DNA from: Plutella xylostella
Lineage: Eukaryota > Arthropoda > Insecta > Lepidoptera > Plutellidae
Assembly (NCBI RefSeq): GCF_932276165.1
Contig: NC_064009.1
Location: 4,526,001-4,590,000, forward strand
Direction: 5' to 3'
Length of the DNA stretch: 64,000 nucleotides
Shown: positions 23,776-35,900 of the stretch, one piece after another
How positions within the stretch are numbered: the first letter of the stretch is position 1
Layout of the letters: each line of letters starts with the position of its first letter
Position numbers and translations under genes: made by a program
Notes under the pieces: model-generated
Database searches by the model: none
What the model saw: the letters and a program-made list of their open reading frames with translations, nothing else
Told to the model about the DNA's origin: nothing

Positions 23776-25144
23776 TTTTTTTTATGTATATAACACCTTT
23801 TATAATATTTTGGTGTTTTAAGATTAAAAAAACATGCGCCTTCCCCACAGTTACATAAAGTTAAAAGTAAGACCCTAATGTAGTCGTTTAGAAAAAAAAG
23901 GAAAAAAATAAATGGACTCATTTTCTAATCAAGATTCAATCATTTTCAGCTGGTACTTATAGATATGTTGGTTATGTTGGTAATTAATAAATAGTGTTTA
24001 GTTGGTGGCACTATAAATAAGCCAGTTCGTCCATTTGGCTGACTGTACAAAGTGGCGGCGCTTGCGTCAGCGACTGCACTCGGTGCGAACAATATTCCCA
24101 GACTAGACCAATACTAGGAAGCCTAGGGCTTACACGTGGCGGCTGTGACGAACGGTGTCTATTTTCCTCATATTACCTATGGTTAGTAACTTTGGTATAA
24201 TGTGTGTATCTATGACACATGAAATAACAGGGTTTTAAGTACAAAGTTAGGTACATTTCCTGGTGTATAAGGAGATTTATTAGAATCGTTTTAAACATAT
24301 CATCCGTACCTAAATAATAAGTTTAAGCAATTATGTATAGATATCAAACAACAAATAGAAGTATGGTTCATTTAATTTGACAAATTTTCCTGTTAAATTC
24401 AATAAATTCCTTGCCTTTTTTCTGGATCTTCTAATTTTGGACTACGACTGTGCAGAAAATTCCCTAAAATAAACCTGAAAATCGTCTAATTTTAATCATC
24501 TCTGCCAAATGTAAATTTAATAGCGAACCCAGATAATGTGCTATATCATACTTATGTTCCTTGTGCTAGATATATCAGTCAGATCTTTGTGCGTTTTCCC
24601 AAATCGCTTATCACTCGTCGAGGCAGATGGCAGTTCCTCCCCCGCCATCCCCGCCGCCCCGCCCGCACCCCCGCCGGCGCCCGCCCCCGCCCGCCCCCGC
24701 CCCCCTCATCCCCGCCGGCGCCCGCATGGCGACTCTACGCATGCGCCACACGTGTGCGAGTCACTTCCGCTCCACGCTTCCCTCGGGAGCGAACCACTTC
24801 CGCAAACCAAACTCATCCTTCTGCCCATTGTATTACTGACTGGCCCAGCTGACTGAAACAGACTGATAAAACGAGCTTATTCCCCCACAATAAGTCTCCG
24901 AATTGCCCGAAAGCACCAGCGTGTAATTAGTTGACACTTCGCAGTAAACTTCACATGTTATTTGACAGCTACAGAAGTATTTTTTCGTGTTTTTTGCAAT
25001 CTACTGCCGGTGTCCCGATAACCACTTATTTGTGTTTATTAGTGTACAAAGCTAATCTTTTAGATAGGGTTTGCCTTGCCGGTGCAGTAGGGCCAGTAGG
25101 TATTTAGAATCAGGATTCAACTTTCGTTAAAGCTAGTCAAAGCC
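23776..25144. other. Non-coding stretch with TATA-like box and C-rich island
   Basis: Apart from the TATA-like box at 24012 and the C-rich block at 24635-24725 there is no supported feature. Proline/arginine-rich frames in the C-rich block (24536-24856) are composition artefacts. Confidence 0.5.
24012..24105 (+). promoter_or_regulatory. Candidate core promoter with TATA box
   Basis: TATAAATA (24012-24019) stands about 30 bp before a GGCTGACTGTACAAAG segment that could hold an initiator, followed by a GC-richer leader (GTGGCGGCGCTTGCGTCAGC). The spacing suits a TATA promoter on the + strand. No downstream coding exon was recognised, so it could drive a non-coding transcript or be a chance match. 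Confidence 0.3.
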
Positions 25145-25345
25145 CTTTGGGCAGCTTGAAAACATCTGACAGACGGGTTGCTCTCTTACCCGACAACTCT
25201 TTCAGCACAAGCTTGCTTGTGTTGGGGTCCACCAACCCGCACTAGGCCAGCGTGGTGGACTAGGCTTAAAACCCTTTCTTCATTGGAAAGAGACTCGTGC
25301 CTAAGCAGTGGGGACGTTATGGGTTGTGATGATTCAACTTTACTA
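25145..25345 (+). mobile_element. LINE/SINE 3'-tail fragment
   Basis: Contains GGGTTGCTCTCTTACCCGAC, GTCCACCAACCCGCACTAGG, CCAGCGTGGTGGACTAGGCT and CAGTGGGGACGTTATGGGTT, then GTGATGATT. I recall this order of words as a 3' region of moth retroelements. It has no ORF and no visible target duplication. A more decayed relative with CCAGCGTGGTGG is at 32805-32945. Confidence 0.65.
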
Positions 25346-26265
25346 CTAGCTGTTCAACATTCGGTTAACATTTGATGTTCCTTAGTTGAACAGTTACTCC
25401 CAGCATATTTTACATCAAACTGCCTGACTAACTGATAAGATTTGCCTGTGTTTCCCCCAAATACGTATCAACTTCCTTTCAAACGGTTGTTGTAGCCGCC
25501 TCGACGCCTATCGCCTCTTGATCAAAATTAACGGGCCCTATTTCTTTACCCAAAACGGGTTAATTGCCTTTAATGTGATCCGCAAATTGAGTGGCACCTG
25601 TCGCGTCCGGTTTAGGCTAAGAAGGGTTACTTTTACTTATTGCTAGTTGCTTTTCAGAATAATCCTGTAATCCCTGGCAGGGTTTCCAATATGCATGCCT
25701 TATAAGTGCTTATATTAGGTACGGAGAGCAAGTTTTACAGGGATTTTATGATAGAAAATGTAGGGTGGTAAGTAATACCTTTGTTATATACATTTTGTAG
25801 TTTATTCGGATGTTATTTTTACGTATCAAGGGAATCAAAACCTGAAAGTGCATGGAAAATAATTATTTTATTGCAATTTTGTAAGTTCTTTAAACCTACA
25901 ATACCTACTAGAAAATTAATAGATTCTCCTCTTATATTTTTAGAGTTTTAATTGCATTGACAGCATGGTCCTATAAAGGGTACTATATAGATGTAAATAG
26001 GTAGCAAGCCATTTATTCCCGCCAAGCCAATAGGTAATGCTGTTACAAAAGAGGACTCATTACCGTCAAACAGCTTTCAGGATTCAGGACTGGCTTTATT
26101 ATCCCCTTTTCACATTTCCTCTCTGAAGGAACTGACTATCCCTTGGCTTTGAGTTCGCGTTATGCCTACGAAGACATAACTCCAATTGGAATGAGACTGG
26201 AGCACATTCCAGCTTCTGGTGCCGGGTCGTTGACCGCGCGTCCTCATGCAGCCCTTGGCGCCCTG

Positions 26266-26309
26266 ACTTGCCCTTCCACTGGCCATAACTTGCCCTTCCA
26301 CTGTCCATA
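26266..26309. repeat. Two tandem 22-bp units
   Basis: ACTTGCCCTTCCACTGGCCA then TA (26266-26287) repeats with one substitution at 26288-26309. The surrounding 26100-26330 block is more GC-rich than its flanks and may be an undiagnosed repeat fragment. Confidence 0.8.
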
Positions 26310-26589
26310 ACTTGGCCTGCAGTCCATCTAAGAAGTCATGAAAATAAGAGTGCGTTTTGCTAAGTCTTTTTATCTTTGTCAGTTAAGTATAAAGGTACAT
26401 AAACTTGATTAAAAAAATATTACAGACGGATATTATCTTTTGAATAGATTTGTGCTTAAGATAAAATCAACAAAAACCGCTTAAATAATTAATTAGAATC
26501 CATATATATTTAGGTTTTCATGACTTTATAGATACTTATACGACTTTCCACGACTTTTCACTTTTGAGTCATTGTACCTACAGAAGTTG

Positions 26590-27175
26590 GTAGTCTTGTT
26601 AATGCTACGGGTTGTAGGTACCTACCTATTATAAAGGTTCCATTATTCGCTTGAAGCGACGAAGTAGGATTTTTATGTTGAAAGCGATTATAGGTATTTC
26701 TGATGAAGTAAAATGATTATGCTCAGATGAACTGAGGGTAAGTATACCTTACCTAGAGGTACCTACCTTACCTAAATCATATATTTTGTGTAAAATTCAG
26801 ATGTGAGAAAATGCAAATGTTGGTTAATTGATGATCTATCTACCTAAGTGCCAAGCCTTCAAAATATTACCTACGGCTAGTAGGTGGGTATGTCGGCGAG
26901 AAGTATATTGAATCTAGGTATTAGGTACTATATAGGAACTAGGTAGGTAATAAGCTAAGCCAATAGGTATCGAACTGAAATAGGTATACCTAGGTATAGT
27001 TAGGTAATACCTAAACCTTCTATGTATATTATGCAGAGGTAGGTATACATAGGTAGGTATGTGTGGATAGTGTTCATTATGGGTAGACGTACCTTTCTTA
27101 GTATCTACCTACCACATAATTAGTTAGGTAGGTACCTAAATACCTCGTAAATTATAGGTAGGTATAGGTTGGAAA
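26590..27175. repeat. TAGGTA/TACCTA-rich tract
   Basis: Short words TAGGTA, GGTAGGTA, TACCTACC and GTACCTAC recur very densely in both orientations without a fixed period. Comparable but shorter tracts occur at 28225-28560, 33600-33725 and 37640-37680. The words differ from the insect telomere unit TTAGG and are not in register, so this looks like cryptic simple sequence. Confidence 0.7.
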
Positions 27176-27479
27176 ATTCCTGAAATTTCCCCTTATTTTT
27201 TTATTGCAAAATAATTTTCATTTTATGTTGTTATAGGTATTAAACAACATTAAAGAACCTCCTCGATGTAAATATAGCAGTGTTATTAGCAAAATGGCAG
27301 CCACAAAGCCGCCTAAAGCGAGGCTGGGAGCGCTGCGGCCGGAAAATTTCATAAAATTTTCCCTGAACGGGGTGAATCAAATCTCGCTTTTTTATATGTT
27401 TATCGTGTGAAGCAGGCTTGCGCCTGTACGCTCGATGTGGTATTTTCAAATTGTGAGGGTGTTTGTTTGTGTGCGTGTG

Positions 27480-28090
27480 TGTGTGTGCGCGGACCCCCGG
27501 CTAGGCGGGCGGGCCTAGCGCCGCCGCCGCCGCCGCCGCAAGAATACCCTTTCAGCACCAGCCCTTCAACCAGCCTGGCCTGCAGCAGAATACACCATAA
27601 AAACTCAAAATATTTTCGAAAGGGCCCAAGTAGCCCTTAGCCACTTCGCCGCGCCGCAACCCCGTGATAGCAAATTTTCGCGCAGAGCTGTCGGTACTCA
27701 AAAGAAAGAGCACGACGAGACCTGTGCAACGACACCAAAATTCTCGGTGAAATCTTTCAGGAGCATTTGTGAAAATTGTTGGAAGGCCGCGCGGGAGGCC
27801 CGTGGGTGCGAATTGTTGCCAATTTTTTTCCCGGACTTCCTGCCGGTATTGAACCCTGGGGTTGCGTCCGGAGCACAGGGCGGGGGTGCGCGGGGGCGGG
27901 GAGGGCTTAAATTTGCACAAAATGCTCACGTTTTTGGTAAGAAAAGTGTGTTTTAGCAGCGGCGGCGCGTGCGTGGTGTCGGGCGGTGATTGGTCGCGGC
28001 GCGCGAGTGTGCGTCGCTCACGCACACAGCTGCGCGCCGCGAGCGTACACGCGCACACACACACACACAAGCGAGCGTTATCACGCTACG
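27480..28090. promoter_or_regulatory. GC/CpG-rich island with GCC repeat and G-run cluster
   Basis: Contains a (GCC)n tract (27520-27539), a strong G-run array (27878-27905, five or more runs of three to five G) and CACACA/GTGTGT edges. Overlapping frames on both strands, including a 172-codon frame on the - strand, are low-complexity and start-poor. No exon was supported. A regulatory island is the best reading. Confidence 0.4.
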
Positions 28091-30407
28091 GACGGTGTCA
28101 CCATCATTGAATTGATTATTAGACAGAATTTTCTTTCGATTTACTTAATAACATTTACAGACACATTCCATAGTATCCGTTCGGAGAAAGTTTTTTTTAC
28201 TTAGTTGTGTCTAGATTAGTCAACAAATACTTATTAAGTACCTACATGAATTTATTAGGTACCTATTGATTTTTTATACATAGGTAGGTAGTAAGGTAGG
28301 ATAGGGTTAAATAAGGTAATAGGATTTTAGGAAGGGTAGTATTTTCGTGTCCAAAAAATATTAAAATAAATAAATAAAATTTAAATAAACTGTTTAAACA
28401 ATTATTTATCCTAAAAAAAAAAATATCTAGGTACCTACCTACTTACCTAAAATTAATTAACATTATATTAGGTACTTATATTCATATTAATTCTATAGGT
28501 ACCTACCAGTTTTTTTATTAGGTAGGTAGTGGTACACTGGTAGGTACAGTATACAGATTGACAATAGAACACTAGGTGCCTGAGAGGGGTCAGATTTCTT
28601 TACCCCAGATTGTACCTACCTAAAATATTTTTTCGCGCATTTCTGTAAGTGGTAGATTTAATTAGTTTTTCAGTAGTAGTAAACTCCACTTGTTCATACT
28701 TGGTAGGTATACTTGGCATAATAGCTTAATTTATATTAGTGTGACTTTTTATTAAAATTTATTTAAAGCAATAAATAAATAATATTTTTAATTATTATTT
28801 TTAAAATTAAACATTTTTTTTAGCTTCAGTTTATTAATTAATTTGATAGGTAACCTACCTACTATAGTCCTACTACCTTGTGTAAAAGTCGCACTAAGAT
28901 GTTTCCAAGTATGAACACATATTATAATATTCAACGCTCTTCAAAAGGCTGGCCATATTTTACAGGTTGTTGTTTCAATACATTGAATTAGGAACTTTAT
29001 GGACCCTCTGTAACCGTAACTCCTGGAACGTACAGGAATCATCCATGCTGAAACGAAGTACCTATACACCGTGTGATCGAGTTAAACTGAGTAGTACTGA
29101 GCCGCGAGCACAGGATTCGAAATCTCCGTTTACGTTGCGTATCGTCAAATGTCACTGTCAAAATGTAAGGCAAATTTGTTAGTTCCAAAAGTGGCTTTTG
29201 TTTTTTCCATAGGTATGTTTGTGTAGATTCGAAAATAGTATCGAATCCTGTGCTCGCGGCTCTGATGACATGAACGCAGACGCATAACGTACCGAGGTAG
29301 GTTCGCTTTAGGAATGTACAGTCACCTAACCTATTAGGTAAACCGCTATTAAAAACAACCTCTCTAGCCACTCGCAAACATCTATCATGCAAATCACCCA
29401 ACTGGTTACCTAAATGAATGCATGTGAGTAATATTAAGCATAATAATATTATAATGAACATATATGTAGGTACTTGTACCAGACGGCTCTACTATCGAGC
29501 TCAAGGTGCCCCGTGCCAGGTGCATACGCTCAACATATTTGCTTACTCAAACTAATGTCGCCAATAAAAATAACCATTATCATTTCACATGCAATTACAG
29601 AGACACAAGCAAACAGCTGAAATTGGAATTCGGTTTACATTTTATTTTGCTATTTATTTGTTGAAGTACCTTTTGTTGATAGGTGTGCAGAAGGTCTGTA
29701 AGAAGCAGTTCGTTTGTAAAATCAGATAACTGAAGTACCTAGTTAGCTATAAATGATGAATTAGACAACCTTTAGTTGAAGAGTTTAGTTTATAAATATA
29801 ATTTATAGAATAGAATAGGTTAGTGACACATTTGAGAAAACGAGCCTTTTTAGGTATTCTTTCTATTTTGACAATTTAATACAAGTTATCTCAGCAACAT
29901 ATCTACCCATTTACAGCCGATGAAATGTAACTTTTAAATAATTATCGAAGATTGGCCCTTGGCTATGTAAACTATGTATCGGACTAACCTAACATACATG
30001 CCCCTGGTGGTAGTTCATCTCCATATCACTTGCTCTTAGGTACGCTGAGAGTAAGAAGTATATAACTTAGTAACAGAACAGTATCGTGTAATGAAGAGTC
30101 TTGTGTGTTTCCTTTGATTTCCTCAAACAAGACGTCACACAGCTGCGGCGGCGCAGCTGTCAGGACGTCATTGGCTAATTCAATTACATATTGTAATCGA
30201 TTAATTGTAAACTGTCTGTCTGTCTGCTAGCAGTTTCTGGAGCACCCCATTCTTTACGTAACTATTGTAGAACACCATTATGAAGCATATTGCATTGTCC
30301 CACCCCCTTCTGCTTTCACGCGATGTGCAAATATTTATCAACGTTAATATTTAGGTCGAGCGGCCTCCAAACTCTATTCTTAAAACGCCATTTCTGTTTT
30401 GTTACAG
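28091..30407. other. AT-rich non-coding region with inverted repeat
   Basis: TAGGTA-rich sequence (28225-28560) is followed by very AT-rich DNA. ACATTCCA (a TEAD-type site) lies at 28163-28170. The inverted repeat at 29099-29262 is the only structured feature seen. A 140-codon frame over it on the - strand is a by-product. Confidence 0.5.
29099..29262. repeat. Inverted repeat with 22-bp perfect arms
   Basis: GAGCCGCGAGCACAGGATTC then GA at 29099-29120 is exactly inverted at 29241-29262. The 120-bp interior has no coding potential. No exact target duplication flanks it. It may be a short foldback/MITE relic. Confidence 0.8.
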
Positions 30408-30439
30408 ATGCCGTACTTGCTCATTCATTATCATTATTG
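30408..30439 (+). other. Candidate 32-nt micro-exon
   Basis: A pyrimidine-rich acceptor (TTTCTGTTTTGTTACAG, ending 30407) is followed after 32 nt by a consensus donor (ATTG then GTGAGT at 30440). The segment starts with ATGCCG and has no stop in that frame, but no partner exons are visible. It may belong to a non-coding transcript or be chance. Confidence 0.25.
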
Positions 30440-32116
30440 GTGAGTATGAATTTGTCTTATTAAACAGTTGAATGAGGTGATTTTGTATTAATCTACATAA
30501 TAGCTACAAAAAAATACACGTGACAATGAGGTACACTATAAGTAGGTACTATTTCTAACACAATATAGCATCGTCAACGTAAATATTTTTCGCAAGCGAA
30601 TATTGTTCGGTTGGATAGCTAGACGAGGCAACAATCAGGGGTGAACGACCTGCCGAGCATGAAAGATACATTGTAAGAATACTGAACAAATGAATATTTG
30701 AATTGGCGCCATCTTAAAACAAAGAAATTGTCGAAAATCCGTAATAAGCTCGGCCGCTGAGCCAATGACATAAATGTGCTCGTGGTTACTAATTATGCGC
30801 ACTCGAAATAGGTCGCTGATAAGTGCTATATGCATACATAGTTGTGTATATATGTCTATTTACTTGTGACGGATCCGGCGCCTCTTGGCGTCACTATCGT
30901 CGCAACTGGCGGCTATATAGTCGAGGGTATAAGTGTGCTAATCATCTCGCAATGCCTCGGCTGGATTCCGCATTAAACTGATTCCGTATCTGCCATTAAC
31001 TTAGTAGACAACTTGTTTTACGTGAAACATACATAGGTACAATACATTTTCCAAAAACTTTCACGTATGTGTACTTTAAAGAAAAGCTAGTTAAGTATAA
31101 TTTTCCGTTAAAATTTTTATCCTTGTTATCCGTCTTTCCAATTTTATCCTGAAACGAAAGTCGTAGTCCATAAGTTGCGATTTAGATCCGGGAGTTACAG
31201 AATTTTCTACACACTTAATATTCTTGAAGACATTGAACCAATGTTATCTCCTTTTTTGTTTACATTACAATATTATAATATCGACCTTTCATTCAGTTTG
31301 ATCCGTACTTCTTATGAATTGATTAGGTGCCTACCTACATACTGTGATACTCAGTTACATCAAACTCATTGTGAGACTATCAACATAAATAAAATGTTAA
31401 AATATTATTTCATTATTTTCACAAATAAACGTATGCTGGAATAGGCACCCGCGCCGCTATCAAATAGCAATTAGGTAAAATATGGTCCACTTTCTTTGTT
31501 CAAGCATTTACCTATTCGAACATCAGCAAATTTGTGAGCACAGATATCCCAGTCAAGAATAGCACCCTTGAGTACTTAAGTTACACATATTTTTTACTTA
31601 ATTAAAAATGAACCCGCCTTAACCGCTACGTCGTGTGTGGCCGGCTGAAGAATGGCTTAATCAATTCTTTGATTAACATTAGTTCATTGAAAATCAATAA
31701 AACGCTTCGGTACATTATCGTTCACAAAAATGTGATGAAACGGTCGAGAAACATTACCAAATATGTTGTTATCTCGCTTGCTTTGGGAGATGTGGCCCAC
31801 TTCGACTTGTACTTGTTTTGCGTCACTATTTGTTTACATGAACCGTTTCCGGTCGATATTTTTAATTTACACATTCAAATTAAATGATAGGTCAATGGGC
31901 ATTCAACAAAAAAGTCTTCAAAAACCTTTACAAATGCCGGCTGCAACTACGACTTAATTAAATGTACTTAACTTAGGTACATTTAATTTACTGCAATATA
32001 CGATAATGCTTTCTTTACCCACACCCACAGCCCACTGTTTGAATATAGCAGATAATTAAATTACATTTTATTATGTTTGTTTGTTGTTGTCCTAAGGTGC
32101 CCAGATTTAAATGTAT
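30440..32116. other. Non-coding stretch
   Basis: AT-rich, with only short random frames. An inverted repeat (AATTAAATGTAC ... GTACATTTAATT, 31956-31988, 9-nt loop) is the only structure noted. Confidence 0.5.
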
Positions 32117-32779
32117 GTAGGGTAAAGGCGGGATAGATGGCTAGATGCCCCAGTGGGATAGATGCCCCATTTTTTTAAAACCTAACTTCCCAATGTCGCA
32201 ATTAAGAAACAACCGTATAACTAAAAATACAAAAAAAAGGAAGGAGTGTGAGCTCGAGTATGTTCTTGGACTAAAATCATGAAATTAATGAAAAATCCTG
32301 AAATTTTGGCATTCCATAAATAACATGAACAAATTACTTTTTGAATTTCATTGTGATAATGTACCTAATTCATCTCATAATGACAATGACACAAAAAAGA
32401 TTTTTAAAACTGCAAAATACTTCATTTCAAATAAAAAAGTCAAAAAATAGAAAAATAAAAAGGATGAAAATATTATTAATATAATATACTTATACAGTAC
32501 CTATGAAGGGCATCTATCCTTGCTAGTATTTTCAAGGTGGGGCCACTATCCATAGGGGTAGGCACTATATAGGCATCTATCCCCAAAAATGGAGTTCTAC
32601 AAAAAGCTAAAGTTCGCAAAATTCTGTCTGTAGTTTATAGGTCCAAAAAGACAAATCACAGTTAAACATAAAGGATTAAACTAGTTAGATTCATAGGTAT
32701 TATTTATGTAACACCAATATTTTTTAAATTAGAAGCATAAATTTCAAAAAGTGGGGCATCCATCCCGCCTTTACCCTAC
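32117..32779. mobile_element. MITE with 23-bp imperfect terminal inverted repeats
   Basis: The left end GTAGGGTAAAGGCGGGATAG then ATG (32117-32139) is inverted at 32757-32779 with one mismatch. A second inverted word (GATGCCCCA with a T run; A run with TGGGGCATC) lies just inside each end. The flanks AATGTAT and AATGCAT could be a diverged 7-bp target duplication; alternatively TA dinucleotides at the termini fit a mariner-type site. The interior is AT-rich, with three GATAGATG/CATCTATCC words and no ORF. Confidence 0.78.
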
Positions 32780-32804
32780 AATGCATACAATCGCTGTTAA
32801 GGTG

Positions 32805-32945
32805 AAAAAAAATATCGTGACGAAACCTGCCCATCTACATGTGTGAACCCACCAACTCACAGTGGACCAGCGTGGTGGGAAATGGTCCAAGCTTTGGGAA
32901 GACAGTTTAGACTTAGACCTAGGGGATATGCCCAAATATTCTATT
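32805..32945 (+). mobile_element. Degenerate LINE/SINE 3'-tail relic
   Basis: Contains ATCGTGACGAAACCTGCCCA, ACCCACCAACTCACAGTGGA and CCAGCGTGGTGG, matching with many changes the tail words at 25145-25345 and the body word of the SINE at 12921. It is old and short, with no boundaries visible. Confidence 0.5.
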
Positions 32946-35900
32946 AGAGAGAGCCAGGTGCAGGTACTGAGTACTGACTCCCCCACAGAGAATAGAATAG
33001 CGCCTCTCCCAGACTCTGAAGTAAGTAACTTCTGACGTATAAAATCATGATTTTGATAAATACAAGTATTAATCTTAGGCTATTGCAGCAAAGCAATTGA
33101 AATTTTACAAAACAATAGTGCAGTTGACACACAAACAAATAAAAATACGCAAAAATGTAAACCTTCTCATATTACCATAGCGCATTCCTTACCTCACATC
33201 CTGGGTCACTAAAACACAACAATAGAGGTGCCCGCCCGAGACATGAACCAAATAACCCGCCGAGTATTCGAGTAAACTTCCTTTGATTATGAGTTTGTTA
33301 TAAATGCGATTGGAAGCGGTGGCGGTAGCGCTCCTTTGTGGGTGAAGTACCGATTTCCGGTGCGGGTTATCAGTGCAGGGCTATCGCGACCTCTGAAATG
33401 CCCAATTAGTCGGCGCTGCTGCGCTTCCGTTTCGACAGCAGTTCGAAGATTCTGGTTATTGACTGATCGTGGTTTCTTCGAGTTTTTCTGTTGACTTGCG
33501 GTTGGTTGTGGTTGTTACTTTGTGAATTTTGTGATGAACGTTCATCAAAAAGTTGGGATTGTTCTTAGGATTCATCTGAAAGACAAGTTTTATGTTCTTA
33601 AATAGGTACCTACTATAATACATTTTGTTAAGATGTATATTAGGTACTAGGTATTATAGTAGTACATAGGGTAGGTACCTAGTTAATACCTAATAAGAAT
33701 ATTAAATGCATGTAGGTACAAGGTACGTGTGTAGGTTCATCCAGACTTCGAGTATCGTTATATCAGCCCTTCTTCCGGTGGCTTATTTAATCATACATTT
33801 GGAGTCACCTTTGATAAAATGCGGAATTCACTGTAATTTGCTGAGAAGATTGCGGCCATTAAATAAAAAATAGTTATTAACTAAATTGGTGTATTAAACA
33901 TCAACAATGTTGGGGATACCATTTTGTCAGCAGCTAACACCGGTGTTAACCTAAAGTTAATGATGGAGAGCTTACAACGATTATGAAATTACCTAAATGT
34001 AAATAGAATATCTTCTACTCTTACTTAAAACAACCAAAATTTAGGACGAAACTTACAAATAGAACTATAAGGTAGGTCAATGCAATAAAATTCCGACAGA
34101 CCGAGGTTTCTTCATGAATGAAAGACTTTATAACCACATTCAAATATGTATAATTATATTCAAATGTTCGAACTTGGCACTCGAGTAAACAATAAGGTTC
34201 AAAGACACAAACCCTCGTAAGACCGTAAAATCGTTTAAGTACGAGTGAATTGCCGGAATCAGAGTTCCCGCTACCCGAGTATCTTTATTCAATCCGACCG
34301 ATTCTCAAATACGCAGTTAGCCACACACGCGCGCGGTACACTCGGGCGCGCGGGGCCTTCGCCCAGGCGAGTCCTTACACTCGTGTGTTTAAGGCTGCAA
34401 ATCGTATAGAACCCCGCAATTAAACTTGCAGTCGGATGTGCTAAATAAATACGCAGATCATGAATGAAGGCGGCGGCCCAGGACTCGAGAGCTCACTTCC
34501 GGCGACTTATGACTATAATAAGGGCACCACGATACCAACAACGATATTATTTCGAAACGGGAGACTTTAAGGAGGTCACCGGATAAGATTACGGTTAACA
34601 GTGTAAACAAACCGTTTACATTGATAACCAGTTAGCGTTTCTGCGACGGCGCCGCTCACAATCTAATAAATCGACGGACTTTGTTCACTGCAACCGTTTT
34701 GATAAGGTCCCCCTTAAGCCGTTCAATGAGGCTTGTCGAGGAGCGGCGGGAGGCGCGAGCGTCGCAAGTGACAGATATATGGACGCGCCGCGGCTCGTAG
34801 GGTCCATCTATTGATCATGTAGCAATAGAAGCTGCGGCCGAAGCTCTATGTTAAACTACAGATAATTCTTTCTTTATTGGACTCAATTACGTTAGAAAGA
34901 GGAGCATATTCAGATGACGCGAACGACCGCTCGCTACTCTCAGATTATGTTCTGTTATGATTTGAGTTTCATTATTTTCATGTAGATGAACACATTTCAT
35001 ATTCATATATATCTTGGATTCTCTAGGGTAGCTTTAATAATCATGATAATATTAGAATCAATGAATGAATGACACGAATGATAAAACTTTACTCAAAGCA
35101 CTGACTCATCTATAGAGGTATGTTAATGTCAAAGTTAACTTAATTATAATCCTAGCTTCATACGATTCCGGAAATTACTACAAGAATTGATCGTAGAATC
35201 ACGGAGAGTCATCATTGATGGCTCTAGTCGTGGAGTGACTAACACATTCCTGAATAATTGCCCCGTTGCAATACCGCAGCGGCCGTTTCCCGCTTCATTT
35301 AAACACTAGTTGACCGTGTCCAACTCTGTATGATTATACTATAAGTTGTTTACTTAATATACTGATAATTTAGCCGTTGCTCACTTTCGACATTCATTAG
35401 TTTCTTATCATGTTTACTAGAAGTATCAGCAGCACGCAACTACCAAATGAGACGACTGGCGAAAATGTGTCACGATTCAGGATGTGATTGTGTGTCAGAA
35501 AAAATTATATCTTCTCTCATCGACTCATCTAATTAAGTATTGGTTTATGGAGAAGTGAACATCCGAGCAGTCCTTCGCAACCTACAATCTGCAAATGGCA
35601 GATTCCTGCAATCTATCTTGGATAATCTCTTCTGGAGTTGATCGCTCTCTCTGGAGTTAAGCTTACAATTATATTCACTGGACCAATGTGTGTGGTCCCT
35701 TTATATTTTTGCTTAGCGATGCGAAAAGTTTTCGAAGCACGTTGTTTTGGCCTGATATCCTGTTTACCAAACATACTTTATACAACTCCATTCAATATCA
35801 CGAATCTCAAGAATGAGTCTTTTGATGTCGCAGCAGTTTCGGAGTTTATCTGTTTGCCTGTAATCCGCGGTGACCCAACGATATCCTCGATTCCTCCCCC

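Larger units (their letters stand above)
25346..27480. other. Non-coding region outside the listed repeats
   Basis: AT-rich sequence with no exon or RNA gene recognised. It includes the tandem units at 26266 and the TAGGTA tract at 26590. ACATTCCA, a TEAD-type site, occurs at 26214-26221 but may belong to a repeat fragment. Confidence 0.5.

Noticed and set aside
26590..27175. Possible telomeric repeat tract
   Set aside because: Words are TAGGTA/GGTAGG in mixed orientation, not tandem TTAGG.
27552..28070. 172-codon - strand frame
   Set aside because: Overlaps island sequence, C-rich repeats and G-run arrays; no domain recognisable.
29039..29461. 140-codon - strand frame
   Set aside because: Spans the 29099-29262 inverted repeat and AT-rich flanks; not protein-like.
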